A DNA stretch of 64,000 bases from Paenibacillus thiaminolyticus (GTDB lineage: Bacteria > Bacillota > Bacilli > Paenibacillales > Paenibacillaceae). The first letter of the stretch is position 1; each line of letters opens with the position of its first letter. The stretch covers positions 620,001 through 684,000 of the forward strand of contig NZ_CP041405.1 in assembly GCF_007066085.1 (NCBI RefSeq). Direction: 5' to 3'. Below are positions 1-8,810 of this stretch, piece after piece. The notes under the pieces were generated by a model. That model worked only from the letters and a program-made list of their open reading frames with translations. It searched no databases and was not told where the DNA came from. Position numbers and translations under genes: made by a program.

Positions 1-1
1 G

Positions 2-1552
2 CGGCTTGCCAAGATTGACGAAATGGGCTGGAAAGTCACATCTACCGGCGAACAGGAATGGAATGACCGGCTGGGGCAAGCTCAGAATGAATGGAGCCGT
101 TATTGTTCGGACACAGACCAATTCCAGGAAGTCAAGATGTACAGAGCCCTTCCGAGCCTGTCCCCGCTTCAGCGCCGCCAGCTCGACGAGCTGCTCGCCA
201 TGTTCGGCAAGCAGCAGCTGGATCCGGAGCTTGCCGCCCAATCGGCGGATATGACAAAAAAGCTCGTCGACGTATTCAATAACTACCGTCCCACAATGGA
301 CGGCAAGCCGGTCTCGAACAACGATCTGCGTTCGATACTGGAGAACGGCGCGGATACGGAACTGCGCAAGCGGGCCTGGCTGGCCACCAAGCAGATTGCG
401 GTCCGGATTGAAGACCAGCTGCTTGCGCTCGTGGAGCAGCGCAATCGGGAAGCGCGCTCCCTTGGGTACGACAATTACTATCAGATGAGCTACGCGCTGC
501 AGGATCTGGATGTGGAGGAATCGTTCGCGATCTTCAGCGAGCTGCTGGAGTTAAGCGAGGAGCCCTATAAGGAAGTGAAGCGGGAGATTGACGAAGACAC
601 CTGCCTCCGGTTCGGCATTCGCGGCGACCAGCTTCGGCCATGGCATTATACGGATCCTTTTTTCCAGATCGCCCCGCCCCAAGGCCAATGGAGCATGAAC
701 GAAGAACTGCAGGAGCGGCGGTTAGAGGATATCGTCCTGCACACTTTCCGCGATATGGGATTGGAGATCGCCGATATTATGGCCATAAGCGATCTGTATC
801 CGCGGGACAAAAAATACCCGTTCGGCTATTGCACAAGCATGGGCCGGGAAGGCCAGCCCCGCATCATGATGAGCATCGATGCGAGTGAGTTCTGGCTGAG
901 CGCGATGCTGCACGAGTTCGGGCATGCGGCGTATGACAAATATATCGATCCGTCGCTGCCGTTCCTGCTGCGCAAGCCTGCCCATACGCTGACGACCGAA
1001 GGGATCGCGATGCTGTTCGGCAGAATGACGAAGCAGTCCGAATGGATGCAGCGGTATATTTTCGCAAATCGTCCGCATGCTGCGTTCATGCAGGAGGAAG
1101 CTTCGGTTAAGCAGGCACTGCGCCGGAATATGCTGGTCAGCATGCGATGGTATCTCGTGTTCACCATGTTCGAGCGCGAGCTGTACGAGCATTCCGGCAG
1201 CGGGAAGGAGCTGAATGAGCGCTGGTGGCAGCTCGTCCGGCGGATTCAGCATCTCCAGCCGCCCGAGCATACCCATTATCCGGACTGGGCGGCGAAAATG
1301 CACTTCTCGCTCGCCCCGGTCAGCTATCAGAATTACATATTGGGAGAGCTGACTGCATCTCAATTGCAGCATTATATCGAGGCCAACATATCGCGGCCTA
1401 TGTATACCCCGGAGACCGGCGCTTATTTGAAGGAGCGATTTTTCTCCTCCGGTGCGGCGCTATCCTGGAACGAGAAGCTGCGGGAGGCCACAGGAGAGCC
1501 GCTCCAGCCGCGTTACTTCGTGGAGCAGTTCGTCCGCCACTCCCGCGCGTAG
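2..1552 (+). CDS. Zinc metallopeptidase, M2/M3 gluzincin type (5' end outside window)
   Basis: Likely cytoplasmic zinc-dependent oligopeptidase of the thimet oligopeptidase/ACE-like fold. The zinc motif HEFGH is visible (about residue 298 counted from the ATG at 23), followed by a downstream Glu in TTEGIAM that would be the third ligand. The protein is otherwise all-helical and lacks a signal peptide in the visible part. The reading frame stays open to base 2 (RLAKIDE before the first ATG at 23) and no ribosome binding site precedes that ATG, so the true start is very probably upstream of the window. At least 509 residues are present, close to the usual 500-600 of these families. A strong hairpin follows the stop. 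Assignment to M2 versus M3 is not resolved by eye. Confidence 0.85.
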   Translation, partial: RLAKIDEMGWKVTSTGEQEWNDRLGQAQNEWSRYCSDTDQFQEVKMYRALPSLSPLQRRQLDELLAMFGKQQLDPELAAQSADMTKKLVDVFNNYRPTMDGKPVSNNDLRSILENGADTELRKRAWLATKQIAVRIEDQLLALVEQRNREARSLGYDNYYQMSYALQDLDVEESFAIFSELLELSEEPYKEVKREIDEDTCLRFGIRGDQLRPWHYTDPFFQIAPPQGQWSMNEELQERRLEDIVLHTFRDMGLEIADIMAISDLYPRDKKYPFGYCTSMGREGQPRIMMSIDASEFWLSAMLHEFGHAAYDKYIDPSLPFLLRKPAHTLTTEGIAMLFGRMTKQSEWMQRYIFANRPHAAFMQEEASVKQALRRNMLVSMRWYLVFTMFERELYEHSGSGKELNERWWQLVRRIQHLQPPEHTHYPDWAAKMHFSLAPVSYQNYILGELTASQLQHYIEANISRPMYTPETGAYLKERFFSSGAALSWNEKLREATGEPLQPRYFVEQFVRHSRA

Positions 1553-1568
1553 CTCCCCCAACAGCAAC

Positions 1569-1598
1569 AGAGCCTTCATGACGGATCATGAAGGCTCT
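1569..1598. terminator. Bidirectional rho-independent terminator
   Basis: A perfect 13-bp stem (AGAGCCTTCATGA pairing with TCATGAAGGCTCT) around a CGGA loop lies between the peptidase stop and the stop of the convergent azoR unit. The plus-strand tail is T/C-rich (TCTCCTTATTTC). It can end transcription from both sides. Confidence 0.8.
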
Positions 1599-1613
1599 TC
1601 TCCTTATTTCGGA

Positions 1614-1745
1614 CTAATACATGCGATGATAGATTCCCATCTGTGCGACATCTCTTGCAGCCAGCATGTTTCGGGGCACCGGCTCATTTTCCCTGCCGAG
1701 CTTCAGCAGAAGCCAGAGCAGTGAATCGTCCAGGTATGCCATCAT
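1614..1745 (-). CDS. Small protein of 43 residues downstream of azoR
   Basis: Not recognised. It is a 43-codon frame with tandem ATG ATG start, preceded 6-7 bases upstream by an excellent ribosome binding site (AGGAGGAGGAG at about 1751-1761) that overlaps the azoR stop codon. The N-terminal half is hydrophobic (LLWLLLKL), the C-terminal half is mixed (GRENEPVPRN, then DVAQMGIYHRMY). The stop is 15 bases before the shared terminator, so azoR and this frame would form a two-gene transcript. The strong Shine-Dalgarno sequence and tight packing are the evidence that it is translated. It is probably cytoplasmic or membrane-associated; no function can be proposed. Confidence 0.6.
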   Translation of the reverse strand: MMAYLDDSLLWLLLKLGRENEPVPRNMLAARDVAQMGIYHRMY

Positions 1746-1761
1746 ATTTCTACTCCTCCTC

Positions 1762-2388
1762 CTAGAAGGCTGCCGCCGTCTTCATCGCGGCCGCTATGCC
1801 TTGGTCAATCATGCGCTCCCGATGCTCCGGATATTGATCATGCCCTTCCACGATGACGGTGACGATGTCTTGAATACCCAACAGCTCCAGATTGTGCTTC
1901 ATCCAGCTCACGGCCATTTCCTGCTCCGCCGCCGGACCGCTGGAATAGACTCCCCCGCGGGCATTCAGCAGCGCTGCCTTTTTGTTGCCGAGCATGCCGA
2001 CAGGGCCACCGGGCGTGTAACGATAAGCGATGCCCGGCTGGCTCACATAGTCGATATACGTATGCAGAACGGCAGGAACCGTGAAATTCCACATCGGAAA
2101 AGCAAACACAATCTTGTCCGCCGTCACGAACGGATCCAGGAAACGCATGACTCGGCCGGCCGCTTCCTTTTCCGACGATGACAGCTCTGCTCCTGTACGC
2201 CGCTTGGCCATGCCGTCCAGCATCACATCGTTGTAATAAGGCAGATCCTCCTGGTATAAATCAAGCTCAATCACCCGATCGGACGGATTGGCTTTCCGGT
2301 ACGTTTTCAAAAACGCATGATACAGTTTTACGCTTACCGATTGATCGAGGGAACGGCAGTTGGCTTTGACGAATAAGACTTGATTCAT
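1762..2388 (-). CDS. azoR: FMN-dependent NADH-azoreductase
   Basis: Flavodoxin-like quinone/azo reductase that uses NADH and FMN for two-electron reduction of quinones and azo dyes in the cytoplasm, usually counted as protection against quinone stress. The 208-residue length matches the AzoR family. Visible family signatures are the N-terminal LFVKANCR segment, the FAFPMWNFTVPAVLHTYID motif and RYTPGGPVGMLGNKKA. The start at 2388 has AAAGGAG 9 bases upstream. It is followed with almost no gap by a 43-codon frame. Confidence 0.92.
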   Translation of the reverse strand: MNQVLFVKANCRSLDQSVSVKLYHAFLKTYRKANPSDRVIELDLYQEDLPYYNDVMLDGMAKRRTGAELSSSEKEAAGRVMRFLDPFVTADKIVFAFPMWNFTVPAVLHTYIDYVSQPGIAYRYTPGGPVGMLGNKKAALLNARGGVYSSGPAAEQEMAVSWMKHNLELLGIQDIVTVIVEGHDQYPEHRERMIDQGIAAAMKTAAAF

Positions 2389-2491
2389 TTGACATTCTCC
2401 TTTTGCGCATCTCTGCTACTTGAACTTCCATCTTCAGCATAACAAGACTCCGGACGTAGCGCGTCGGCAGGAAGGCGCGGACGAGCATACC

Positions 2492-2519
2492 AAAAAAGCC
2501 CGATCAAAATCGGGCTTTT
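2492..2519. terminator. Bidirectional rho-independent terminator
   Basis: GCCCGAT and ATCGGGC form a stem around CAAAA-type loop bases, flanked by AAAAAA on one side and TTTT on the other. It ends the response-regulator operon reading leftwards and insulates azoR. Confidence 0.8.
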
Positions 2520-2540
2520 CTACGACTTTAGATGTAGTTG

Positions 2541-3194
2541 TCACTCGGCCAATCCCCGCTTGACCGCGTATACCGCCGCCTGCGTCCGGGCGTTCATTCC
2601 CAGTTTGCCCAACAGATTGCTGACATGCGTCTTCACGGTCTTCTCCTTGATATTAAAATGGGCCGCAATCTCCTTATTGGTGCGGCCCCGGGCAATCTGC
2701 CGCAGCACCTCCACCTCGCGGCCGGTCAGCAATTCCAGCGGCGGTTCGCCGTCCTCCGGCGCTTCGTTCGGCTGTGCCGAGAGATGCGACATCAGCTGCT
2801 CCGTCACATTCGGATGAAGCTTGACCTGCCCTCTATGAACCTCGATGATGGCTTGAACCAGCTCATTCGGCATAATATCCTTCATGACGTAGCCGTTCGC
2901 GCCAGCCTGGACGGCGGGCACGACGTAATCCTTGTCCACGAAGGACGTGAGGACGAGCACCCTCGTGTCCGGATGATGCCGGCGGATATGCCGGGTCGCT
3001 TCGATGCCGTTCATCTGCGGCAGCATCAGGTCCATCAGCACCACGTCGGGGTGCAGCGTCTCGACCATCCGGATCGCCTCGGCTCCGGTCATGGCTTCGC
3101 CGACGATGTCAATATCCGGCTGCATTTTCAGAAAAAATTGGAGCCCGCGCAGCACGACCGCATGATCATCCACGAGCAGCACCTTGATACTCAT
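2541..3194 (-). CDS. NarL/FixJ-family response regulator
   Basis: DNA-binding output of a two-component system. The receiver domain (residues 1-118) shows the acidic pair D9-D10 in LLVDDH and the phosphoacceptor D55 in VVLMDLMLPQMNG; a LuxR-type helix-turn-helix follows (about 150-215, LTGREVEVLRQIARG, NKEIAAHF, KTVKTHVSNLLGKL). I start it at the ATG at 3194 (protein MSIKVLLVDD) rather than the longer frame at 3284: the short start has GGAAGGAGAGGG just upstream and overlaps the kinase stop as ATGA, a sign of translational coupling. The resulting 217 residues fit the family. Target genes are not evident from context. Confidence 0.93.
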   Translation of the reverse strand: MSIKVLLVDDHAVVLRGLQFFLKMQPDIDIVGEAMTGAEAIRMVETLHPDVVLMDLMLPQMNGIEATRHIRRHHPDTRVLVLTSFVDKDYVVPAVQAGANGYVMKDIMPNELVQAIIEVHRGQVKLHPNVTEQLMSHLSAQPNEAPEDGEPPLELLTGREVEVLRQIARGRTNKEIAAHFNIKEKTVKTHVSNLLGKLGMNARTQAAVYAVKRGLAE

Positions 3195-4843
3195 GCTCCC
3201 TCTCCTTCCTTCCCGCAGGGCAGTTGAACGCGAATGACCGTTCCCTTGCGCGGCACGCTCTCCAACTGGAACGTACCGCCGCATGTCCCTGCCCGCTCCC
3301 GCATCCCGATTATGCCCAGGCCGGCATTGTTCCGCACCTTCGCCATGCCGATGCCATCATCGGCTATCTCCATCCGCACGGACGCTTTTTCCTTGAACAG
3401 ACGAATTCGGACGGCATCGGTCTTCGCATGCTTGCGGACATTGTTGATCGCCTCCTGTCCGATGCGGAACAGCGTCTCCTCCATGTGGCGGGGCAGATCC
3501 AGCAGACTGTCCGCCCCCGTCTCGACCGAGATCCCTTGTGTCATGCCGTAGCGGACGAGACCAGTCAGGAGGCCTTCTTCGAGGCCGGCCGGACGAAGCT
3601 GCCAGATGAGCGATTTCATCTCGCATACCGCATCCTTCGTCAGCTCCCGCATCTCGGACAGAGCGGCGAGCGCGTCCGCTGTCCGGGAAGAGGCCAGCAA
3701 GCTCTCCATGCCATGCGCGGTCAACTGCAGCGCGAACAGCTTCTGCGAGACCGAATCATGCAAGTCCTGGGCCAACCGGTTGCGCTCCTGCCACATGGCC
3801 AGCTTCAACTGCTGTTCACGGAACTGCGCAGCCTCAAGCCCCCGGGACAGCAGTTCTGCGGCGCGATGCAGCATGTCCATTATGACCGGGTCGAAATGCT
3901 TCGCCTCCGTGCTGTCTGCATACAGCACGCCAATCGCCCGATCCCGCAGCAGAATCGGAACGGCAGCAGCCGCCGCGATTCGATCCGCCTGGCCGGGGCG
4001 GTTCCGGCGCTTACCGGGAGCAGCGGCGGCTGGATTCCAGCGCTGGCCGGCCTTCTGCGCATAGACGCTCCCGATTCGCTGGCGCGTGAGTGCGCTCGTC
4101 CGCCGCATCGCTTTGCACGAGAGCCGGCCCTCCTCCCAATAAGCAATGCAGGCCAGTTCCCCGCCCTCCGCCATATGCACCGCCGCGCTGCGGCAGTTCA
4201 GCAGCTCGCCTGCGGCACGGGCAATCCGCTCGGGAATGTCCCGATAATCGGCGATTCCCGCCAGTTCGCCGGATAATTCCCCCATCCGCTGCAGCAGCTC
4301 GGCCTGCTTGAGGCGGGATTGGTACAGCAGCGTCCGCTCGATCGCCGTACCAATCTGATAAGCAACCGATTGCAGCAGCGTCAGCTCGTCCGGAGCGTAA
4401 TGCGTCTTGCCCGGCGCCGCGACGTTCAGCACGCCGTACAGCCGATCGCCCGCATGCAGCGGAATCGTCGCATGATGCGTAATGCCGGCCGTATCTCCCC
4501 ACGCATACTTCACGGCATCATCCAGCCGCTTGCAATGCATCGTGTTCTCGGCGCGGAAGTTTGCCCCTTGGCGGTACCATTCGATGCACCAGCAGCTTCC
4601 CTGCTTCAAGCGCCGCTTCTCCTCGGCCTCCAGGGCAGGCGGAAGATGGTAATCGGCCGCCAGGGTATAGTCCGGCATAGCTTCCACAAGGAAAATCCAC
4701 CCGGTCTGAAGCCCGGTAATCTCCACCAGCGTGCGCAGCACATTGTTCAGCAGCTCCGGCAGATCGGTCGAGCGGTTGATCGTCTCGGCAATGACTTGAA
4801 ACGCATGCCGCTCATCCACGTGAATCGGGTTCCTCACGTTCAT
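3191..4843 (-). CDS. GAF-domain sensor histidine kinase (HisKA_3 type)
   Basis: Partner kinase of the downstream NarL-type regulator. Two GAF domains can be traced (about residues 15-175 and 195-345), then the dimerisation segment with the phosphorylated His in LAQDLHDSVSQKL (about 363) and a HATPase domain with N-box INNVRKHA and G-boxes DDGIGM and GLGIIGMRERA. There are no transmembrane segments, so it senses a cytoplasmic ligand or redox state. The ATG at 4843 sits only 2 bases after GGGAGG; a GTG at 4837 is better spaced (8 bases) and may be the real start. The C-terminus overlaps the regulator gene by 4 bases. Confidence 0.9.
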   Translation of the reverse strand: MNVRNPIHVDERHAFQVIAETINRSTDLPELLNNVLRTLVEITGLQTGWIFLVEAMPDYTLAADYHLPPALEAEEKRRLKQGSCWCIEWYRQGANFRAENTMHCKRLDDAVKYAWGDTAGITHHATIPLHAGDRLYGVLNVAAPGKTHYAPDELTLLQSVAYQIGTAIERTLLYQSRLKQAELLQRMGELSGELAGIADYRDIPERIARAAGELLNCRSAAVHMAEGGELACIAYWEEGRLSCKAMRRTSALTRQRIGSVYAQKAGQRWNPAAAAPGKRRNRPGQADRIAAAAAVPILLRDRAIGVLYADSTEAKHFDPVIMDMLHRAAELLSRGLEAAQFREQQLKLAMWQERNRLAQDLHDSVSQKLFALQLTAHGMESLLASSRTADALAALSEMRELTKDAVCEMKSLIWQLRPAGLEEGLLTGLVRYGMTQGISVETGADSLLDLPRHMEETLFRIGQEAINNVRKHAKTDAVRIRLFKEKASVRMEIADDGIGMAKVRNNAGLGIIGMRERAGTCGGTFQLESVPRKGTVIRVQLPCGKEGEGA

Positions 4844-5024
4844 TGCCTCCCTTGGTCTTGTCAACGTTATCCATATCATAACATGAATCCGAACCAGCAG
4901 GAGGCTTGGACCGAATACAGACCTCGCCCTGTGCCCAGAGTGAAGTCTGCATCTTGGTTATATCTATCCTATTCCGTTCGCTTGGAGCGGTCTCTCTCTA
5001 ATCTCCTTCATACGTTCCCTCCCA

Positions 5025-5885
5025 TTAGGGGCCTTCCTGCTGCAGCTTCGACTTCACGATATAACAGCCTTCCGGCAATCCAGTGAAGCAATAATCGCCC
5101 GAGCGGTTCGTATACTGTATCCGAACGATCTCTTCTTGTCCGTCTGCCCGGATATGATACAGAAATACCGGGATTCCAGGCTGCGGTTCGCCACGATAGA
5201 CGATGGTTCCTGTCACGGCTCCCTCTTTGGGCCTGCTCACAGGCGTAAGCAATATATCCTGCAACACGCGGCTGCGGCAGGTTACACGCAGGGCGATGAA
5301 GTCGCTGCGGCGATATCCGATTCGTTCGGCAGACAGCAGATAAGCGCCCGGTTCCAGATCATAGATGAGGAACTGGCCGTTCCGGTTCGTCATCGTCTCG
5401 GCAACAAGACGGTGCGGCGAGGCATAGTACCGCAGCGTAACCGCGCAGTTCTCCAGCGGGCCGGCTTCTGTCTCATCGAATACTCGGCCATAAATCGTGC
5501 CGAGGCTATAATCCGCACACGGCGCCAACCGCAGCGCCACTCGCGTCTTGACCGCTGGCTTGACCTCGATGCGAAGCGGCTCGGATAAGCCATATCCTTC
5601 GGCAGCCGCCCTGATAAGGTAGCATCCCGGAGGCACAAGCCGCTCTAGCGTGAATCGTCCCTTGCGGTTCGTCTTGACCTCATAGCGCTTCTCTCCATCC
5701 CTCGAATAAATAATGACCTGCGCATGAGCCGCCCGGTGCCCGCATTCGTCGAATACTCTGCCTTTGATGCGGGTGTCCGGCCTGCAGGGGGACCGGACAA
5801 GCTCCAGATTAACGTTCGCCTCCTCCGCTAACTTCAGACAGAACGGAAAGCTGCTGGCCAACGCATACTTGTCCCGGATCGGCAT
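5025..5885 (-). CDS. Protein with three CarboxypepD_reg/Cna-B-like repeats (I)
   Basis: Built of about three repeats of a transthyretin-like beta-sandwich, each with the pattern GRVFDE..., a GxFxxxxLxPGxYxLxAxxxGY core and a conserved TNRxGxF strand (for example KTNRKGRFTLERLVPPGCYL and MTNRNGQFLIYDLEPGAYLL). Such domains normally stiffen surface or secreted proteins. No signal peptide, transmembrane helix or LPXTG anchor is visible: the N-terminus is MPIRDKYALASSF. GGAG lies 7 bases before the ATG. It is 12 bases behind the related upstream gene and is probably in the same operon. Function unknown. Confidence 0.75.
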   Translation of the reverse strand: MPIRDKYALASSFPFCLKLAEEANVNLELVRSPCRPDTRIKGRVFDECGHRAAHAQVIIYSRDGEKRYEVKTNRKGRFTLERLVPPGCYLIRAAAEGYGLSEPLRIEVKPAVKTRVALRLAPCADYSLGTIYGRVFDETEAGPLENCAVTLRYYASPHRLVAETMTNRNGQFLIYDLEPGAYLLSAERIGYRRSDFIALRVTCRSRVLQDILLTPVSRPKEGAVTGTIVYRGEPQPGIPVFLYHIRADGQEEIVRIQYTNRSGDYCFTGLPEGCYIVKSKLQQEGP

Positions 5886-5897
5886 CTCGGACTCCGG

Positions 5898-6749
5898 TTA
5901 TACGTTCGACTGGACTGTTGCCTTGACACGATAATTGCCGGGTCCGACATTCCCGAACAAATATACGCCCAATGCATTCGTTCTCGTCATGTTGACGATT
6001 CTCTCCGTCTGACCGGTCATTAAATACAAGGCAACAATAGCATTGCCGACAGGCTGCCCTGTCAGATGATCCTTGACGACGCCGCTTACGGTTCCGGTAT
6101 TACCATTCGGGTCGGGAGCGATAGCCAGGTCGACAGCTTGGAAGCCGGGTGGAGTCAACGCGCCCACCCAATTCTCTACCGGCAAATATCCGAATTTGCC
6201 GGCGACAATAATGTAGGTGCCCGCCCCAAGCTCCGTGAACAAATACTGGCCTTGCGAGTTCGTGATTACGGAACCGACCGCTACGCGGCCGCCATCGGTC
6301 TGCATGAACAGGTCAACGCTGGCTCCTTCGACCGGATTCCCGAATGTATCGCTGATAATGCCGTAGATCGTAAGGGTACTAACGTTGGGATCGGGCTGCA
6401 TCGCAATATTGACCGTCGACTGCCGCTCGGCGATAACCCCAACCGGAATGTTGTTCGGAGTCAAATACCCTGTCATCGATGCGGTAATCGTGTAGTTGCC
6501 TGCCGGAATCTGATCGAATAAATAAACGCCGCTCGCATTCGTATTGGTATGCTCAAAAGGAACGTTATTCGCCGTGAACAGCTTGACGGTCGCATCCGCG
6601 ATCGGATCGCCGTTGGCATCCGTTACCGTTCCGGTAACGGATCCGTAAGTGGGGGAACCATACAGCTCCAGGCCCTGATCCGCCTCTTGGCGTCCGTTGA
6701 TATTGAACTGATTGCTCGGCTGAAGAATAAATTGATCCTGTATCGCCAT
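5898..6749 (-). CDS. Protein with three CarboxypepD_reg/Cna-B-like repeats (II)
   Basis: Paralogous in architecture to the gene 12 bases downstream. Three repeats each open with GTVTDANGDPIADA, GIISDTFGNPVEGA or GVVKDHLTGQPVGNA and end with a G-x-Y-x-F...AGNYTITA-type strand. The ATG at 6749 (MAIQDQFILQPSNQF) is chosen because GGAAGG lies 9 bases upstream; the longer frame to 6809 lacks a binding site. No signal peptide or cell wall anchor is seen, so either export is non-classical or the protein is intracellular or spore-associated (inference). The two genes look like a tandem duplication that diverged. Confidence 0.75.
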   Translation of the reverse strand: MAIQDQFILQPSNQFNINGRQEADQGLELYGSPTYGSVTGTVTDANGDPIADATVKLFTANNVPFEHTNTNASGVYLFDQIPAGNYTITASMTGYLTPNNIPVGVIAERQSTVNIAMQPDPNVSTLTIYGIISDTFGNPVEGASVDLFMQTDGGRVAVGSVITNSQGQYLFTELGAGTYIIVAGKFGYLPVENWVGALTPPGFQAVDLAIAPDPNGNTGTVSGVVKDHLTGQPVGNAIVALYLMTGQTERIVNMTRTNALGVYLFGNVGPGNYRVKATVQSNV

Positions 6750-7008
6750 TTCACATGCCTTCCTTTCTACCATTTTTCTACTATCTCTGCATTCTATGGG
6801 ATGCGGCAATGGAGCGTGTCCGATGTTCGTCTAACGATATTCAATATCCGCGAACACTTTGCAGAGAATCGACCCCAGTCATTCGAACGCCAAAAAAGGC
6901 ATAGGGTGTATTCCCTACGCCGCAAGAAGATTCCATCCTATTTTCCACTATGCGCTTCATATGCGCTCCATTCGCTTGCTCATTCTGTGCCGCAAGCCGC
7001 CGCACGGG

Positions 7009-7664
7009 TCACCCGCTATTGCCGCTGCGCGTCTCCGCATCAGCCAGCAAGGGAGAGTACATCATAAGCGCATGATTCTCGGCCACATCTTGTTCCGCGA
7101 TCTTGTCCCCGTTCCCGTTGAACTGGTGCCGGCAGATCAGATTATGCCGGACGTAACCGCCCCAATGCTCCTGGGTAATCCGATGATCTTGCTCGACAAT
7201 TTCGTACCGGTACGGATGAGGCGCCCCGCTTCGCCACCTTCCGACAAGCATATCCTTTTCCAGCGCAAGCTGGAGCTGATAGGGCTCTGTCGTCCGATTG
7301 TAGATTTGCAGGTCCAAATAATTATAGACACAGGTCGCACCGCTGCCGAACGGCTGTGTCCGGTTCGAATCGGGAAAGACATCGTAGCTGTGCCGATGCC
7401 TCTCCGTCACCTCGAGCGGCGTGTGCAGCGCAGTCCAATAGATGAGGTTGGACAACTGGCACAGACCGCCGCCCACACCGGTCTTGAATCCGCCATAGAA
7501 CAGGACCATGCCGTCCACATATCCTTTTCTGCGGGTCGGCTTCCCGATGAGCCTCCAGTAAGAGAAGGTCTCGCCGGGTTGAATAACAATTCCGTTCAGC
7601 CCCGGAAATACATCATTCCCAACGTGATTCGCAGCTTCGATCTCGGCTTCGGCCGGGTTATCAT
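7009..7664 (-). pseudogene. VanW-family protein, broken by an internal out-of-frame deletion
   Basis: VanW-domain proteins are envelope proteins of unclear role found near glycopeptide-resistance genes and elsewhere. The C-terminal part is intact (IVIQPGETFSYWRLIGKPT, GGVGGGLCQLSNLIYW, RHRHSYDVFPDSNR). The natural N-terminus is also visible but in another frame: an ATG at 7664 with GGGAGGGG upstream starts MITRPKPRSKLRITLGM and hits a stop at 7596-7598, directly against the start of the conserved core. Family members have roughly 70 more residues between these two parts, so a deletion that also shifted the frame explains the structure. A frame open from 7722 bypasses the stop but has no binding site and unrelated N-terminal residues. 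Confidence 0.7.
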
Positions 7665-7876
7665 CGATTCCCCTCCCGCTTCTGCATGGTTCCCGTATCG
7701 CCTGCTCAGGCAACACCCACATTTTAACATATAACCACTATCGGCGTAAAAATCTTATTAACCGGAGCGCCGTACAGGATACAATCTCCATGTACGAATG
7801 AGCACGGTTTATTAAAAACTACACGCCTCATTCCTTGTGGACGGATATCCATACCATCGTGTCTGAACAGCACAAA

Positions 7877-7921
7877 GGGGGTGTCCCAAAAGTAGTATTT
7901 CACTACAGTGAGACAGCCCCC
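7877..7921. repeat. Long palindromic hairpin, possible IS end or MITE remnant
   Basis: GGGGGTGTCCCA and TGAGACAGCCCCC pair with one bulge and one mismatch, and inside them GTAGT pairs with ACTAC. The structure resembles terminal inverted repeats of Bacillota insertion sequences folded back to back, but no transposase remains nearby. Confidence 0.45.
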
Positions 7922-7989
7922 TCATTCTCAAAGCTCGACTCGCGGAAAAACTCCAAAAATGCACTTTTCCTTTATGACATGTACTCCGT

Positions 7990-8090
7990 TACACAGAATC
8001 CTGCAAAACGGCATCAATTTATAACCATCCAATCAATAAAAGCAAAAATCGGATGAACATAACGTACTTTTGCAGGAATTTCATCAAATA
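7990..8090. repeat. Fragment of a dispersed intergenic repeat; 7723-8317 otherwise without genes
   Basis: AATCCTGCAAAAC (about 7998) and TTTTGCAGGAATTTC (about 8068) form an inverted pair; the same words occur together in the large repeat block at 23.1-23.9 kb. The remaining bases between the vanW remnant and the zinc-ribbon gene contain only short open frames without binding sites, and I see nothing else there besides the hairpin at 7877-7921. Confidence 0.4.
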
Positions 8091-8317
8091 GCGCCTTAAA
8101 GAGCAGAAATTGATGCATCCACGCAGCATTTCACTGCTTCATCCATCTTCCACCGTTGTGCGCGCCGCCATTTTTCGATCTGTACAGTCTCTATGCGAGC
8201 ATTTCCGTTTTTCCCGCATCCACATTCTCTGTTGACTCGTTATCTCCATCATTTTGCAGTGCCTGTGAGACACTTCCTCTGCCGTTCCGGGACGATAAGC
8301 CGGAGCGAGGAAGCTGC

Positions 8318-8608
8318 TCAGTCGAACAAATCGCCCAACCGGTCGAGCACCGTTTTTTTCTTGTACGGCTTGTAGGATGGCGGGCGATGGCCCGAATCGT
8401 AATGGCCGTAATCTCCCTTATGCGGACGATGGTCGCGTTCGTCGTACCATTCCTGATATTCCTTGCGTTCTCTTCGCACGTCGGACATCAGCTTCTCCAG
8501 CTCTCCCCGATCCAGCCAGACGCCCTTGCAGCTCGGGCATACATCGATCGCTACGCCTTCCTTTTCCACTTCGCGCATCCGGACATCATTGCAGATTGGA
8601 CAATTCAT
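8318..8608 (-). CDS. TFIIB-type zinc-ribbon small protein (zf-TFIIB family)
   Basis: A 96-residue cytoplasmic protein. The N-terminus carries a zinc ribbon with C3-x2-C6 (MNCPIC) and C24-x2-C27 (VCPSCKGVW) followed by WLDRGELEKL, the hallmark of the bacterial zf-TFIIB family of unknown function. The remainder is charged and His/Tyr-rich (DERDHRPHKGDYGHYD), with a basic patch YKPYKKK and an amphipathic end. GGAGGG lies 8 bases before the ATG. It is the first recognisable gene downstream of the Mn2+ riboswitch at 8801-8892, about 200 bases away, so manganese-dependent control is possible (inference). Confidence 0.82.
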   Translation of the reverse strand: MNCPICNDVRMREVEKEGVAIDVCPSCKGVWLDRGELEKLMSDVRRERKEYQEWYDERDHRPHKGDYGHYDSGHRPPSYKPYKKKTVLDRLGDLFD

Positions 8609-8728
8609 GTGTCATCCCTCCAACAGATTTTAGATAGGTATGTCGTGTATCTTCTGAGTTGACATTCATCAAGCTGATAAGCCATCGCCGTAAGCTGTGC
8701 GGATCACCCCCCAACAGAATCTAGAATG

Positions 8729-8763
8729 AAAAAAGACCTCTACCGATAGACGGTAAAGGCCTC
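8729..8763 (-). terminator. Second terminator-like hairpin behind the riboswitch
   Basis: On the minus strand, an imperfect stem with the same CCTTTACC/GGTAGAGG arms as the hairpin at 8773-8810 is followed by TTTTTT. It looks like a duplicated copy of the first expression-platform terminator. Confidence 0.7.
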
Positions 8764-8772
8764 AATGTGTAC

Positions 8773-8810
8773 AAAAAAGACCTCTACCCTGCACATGCGG
8801 TAAAGGTCTT
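8773..8810 (-). terminator. Riboswitch expression-platform terminator
   Basis: On the minus strand, AAGACCTTTACC pairs with GGTAGAGGTCTT around a 10-base loop and is followed by six Ts. The 5' arm is also the 3' end of the yybP-ykoY aptamer, so aptamer folding and terminator folding compete, as in other transcriptional Mn2+ riboswitches. Confidence 0.85.

Noticed and set aside
3224..4276. 350-codon frame opposite the histidine kinase
   Set aside because: Antisense shadow; kinase motifs on the minus strand are complete.
7835..8056. 73-codon frame over the hairpin at 7877
   Set aside because: It runs through the palindrome and has no binding site; more likely repeat-derived noncoding DNA.
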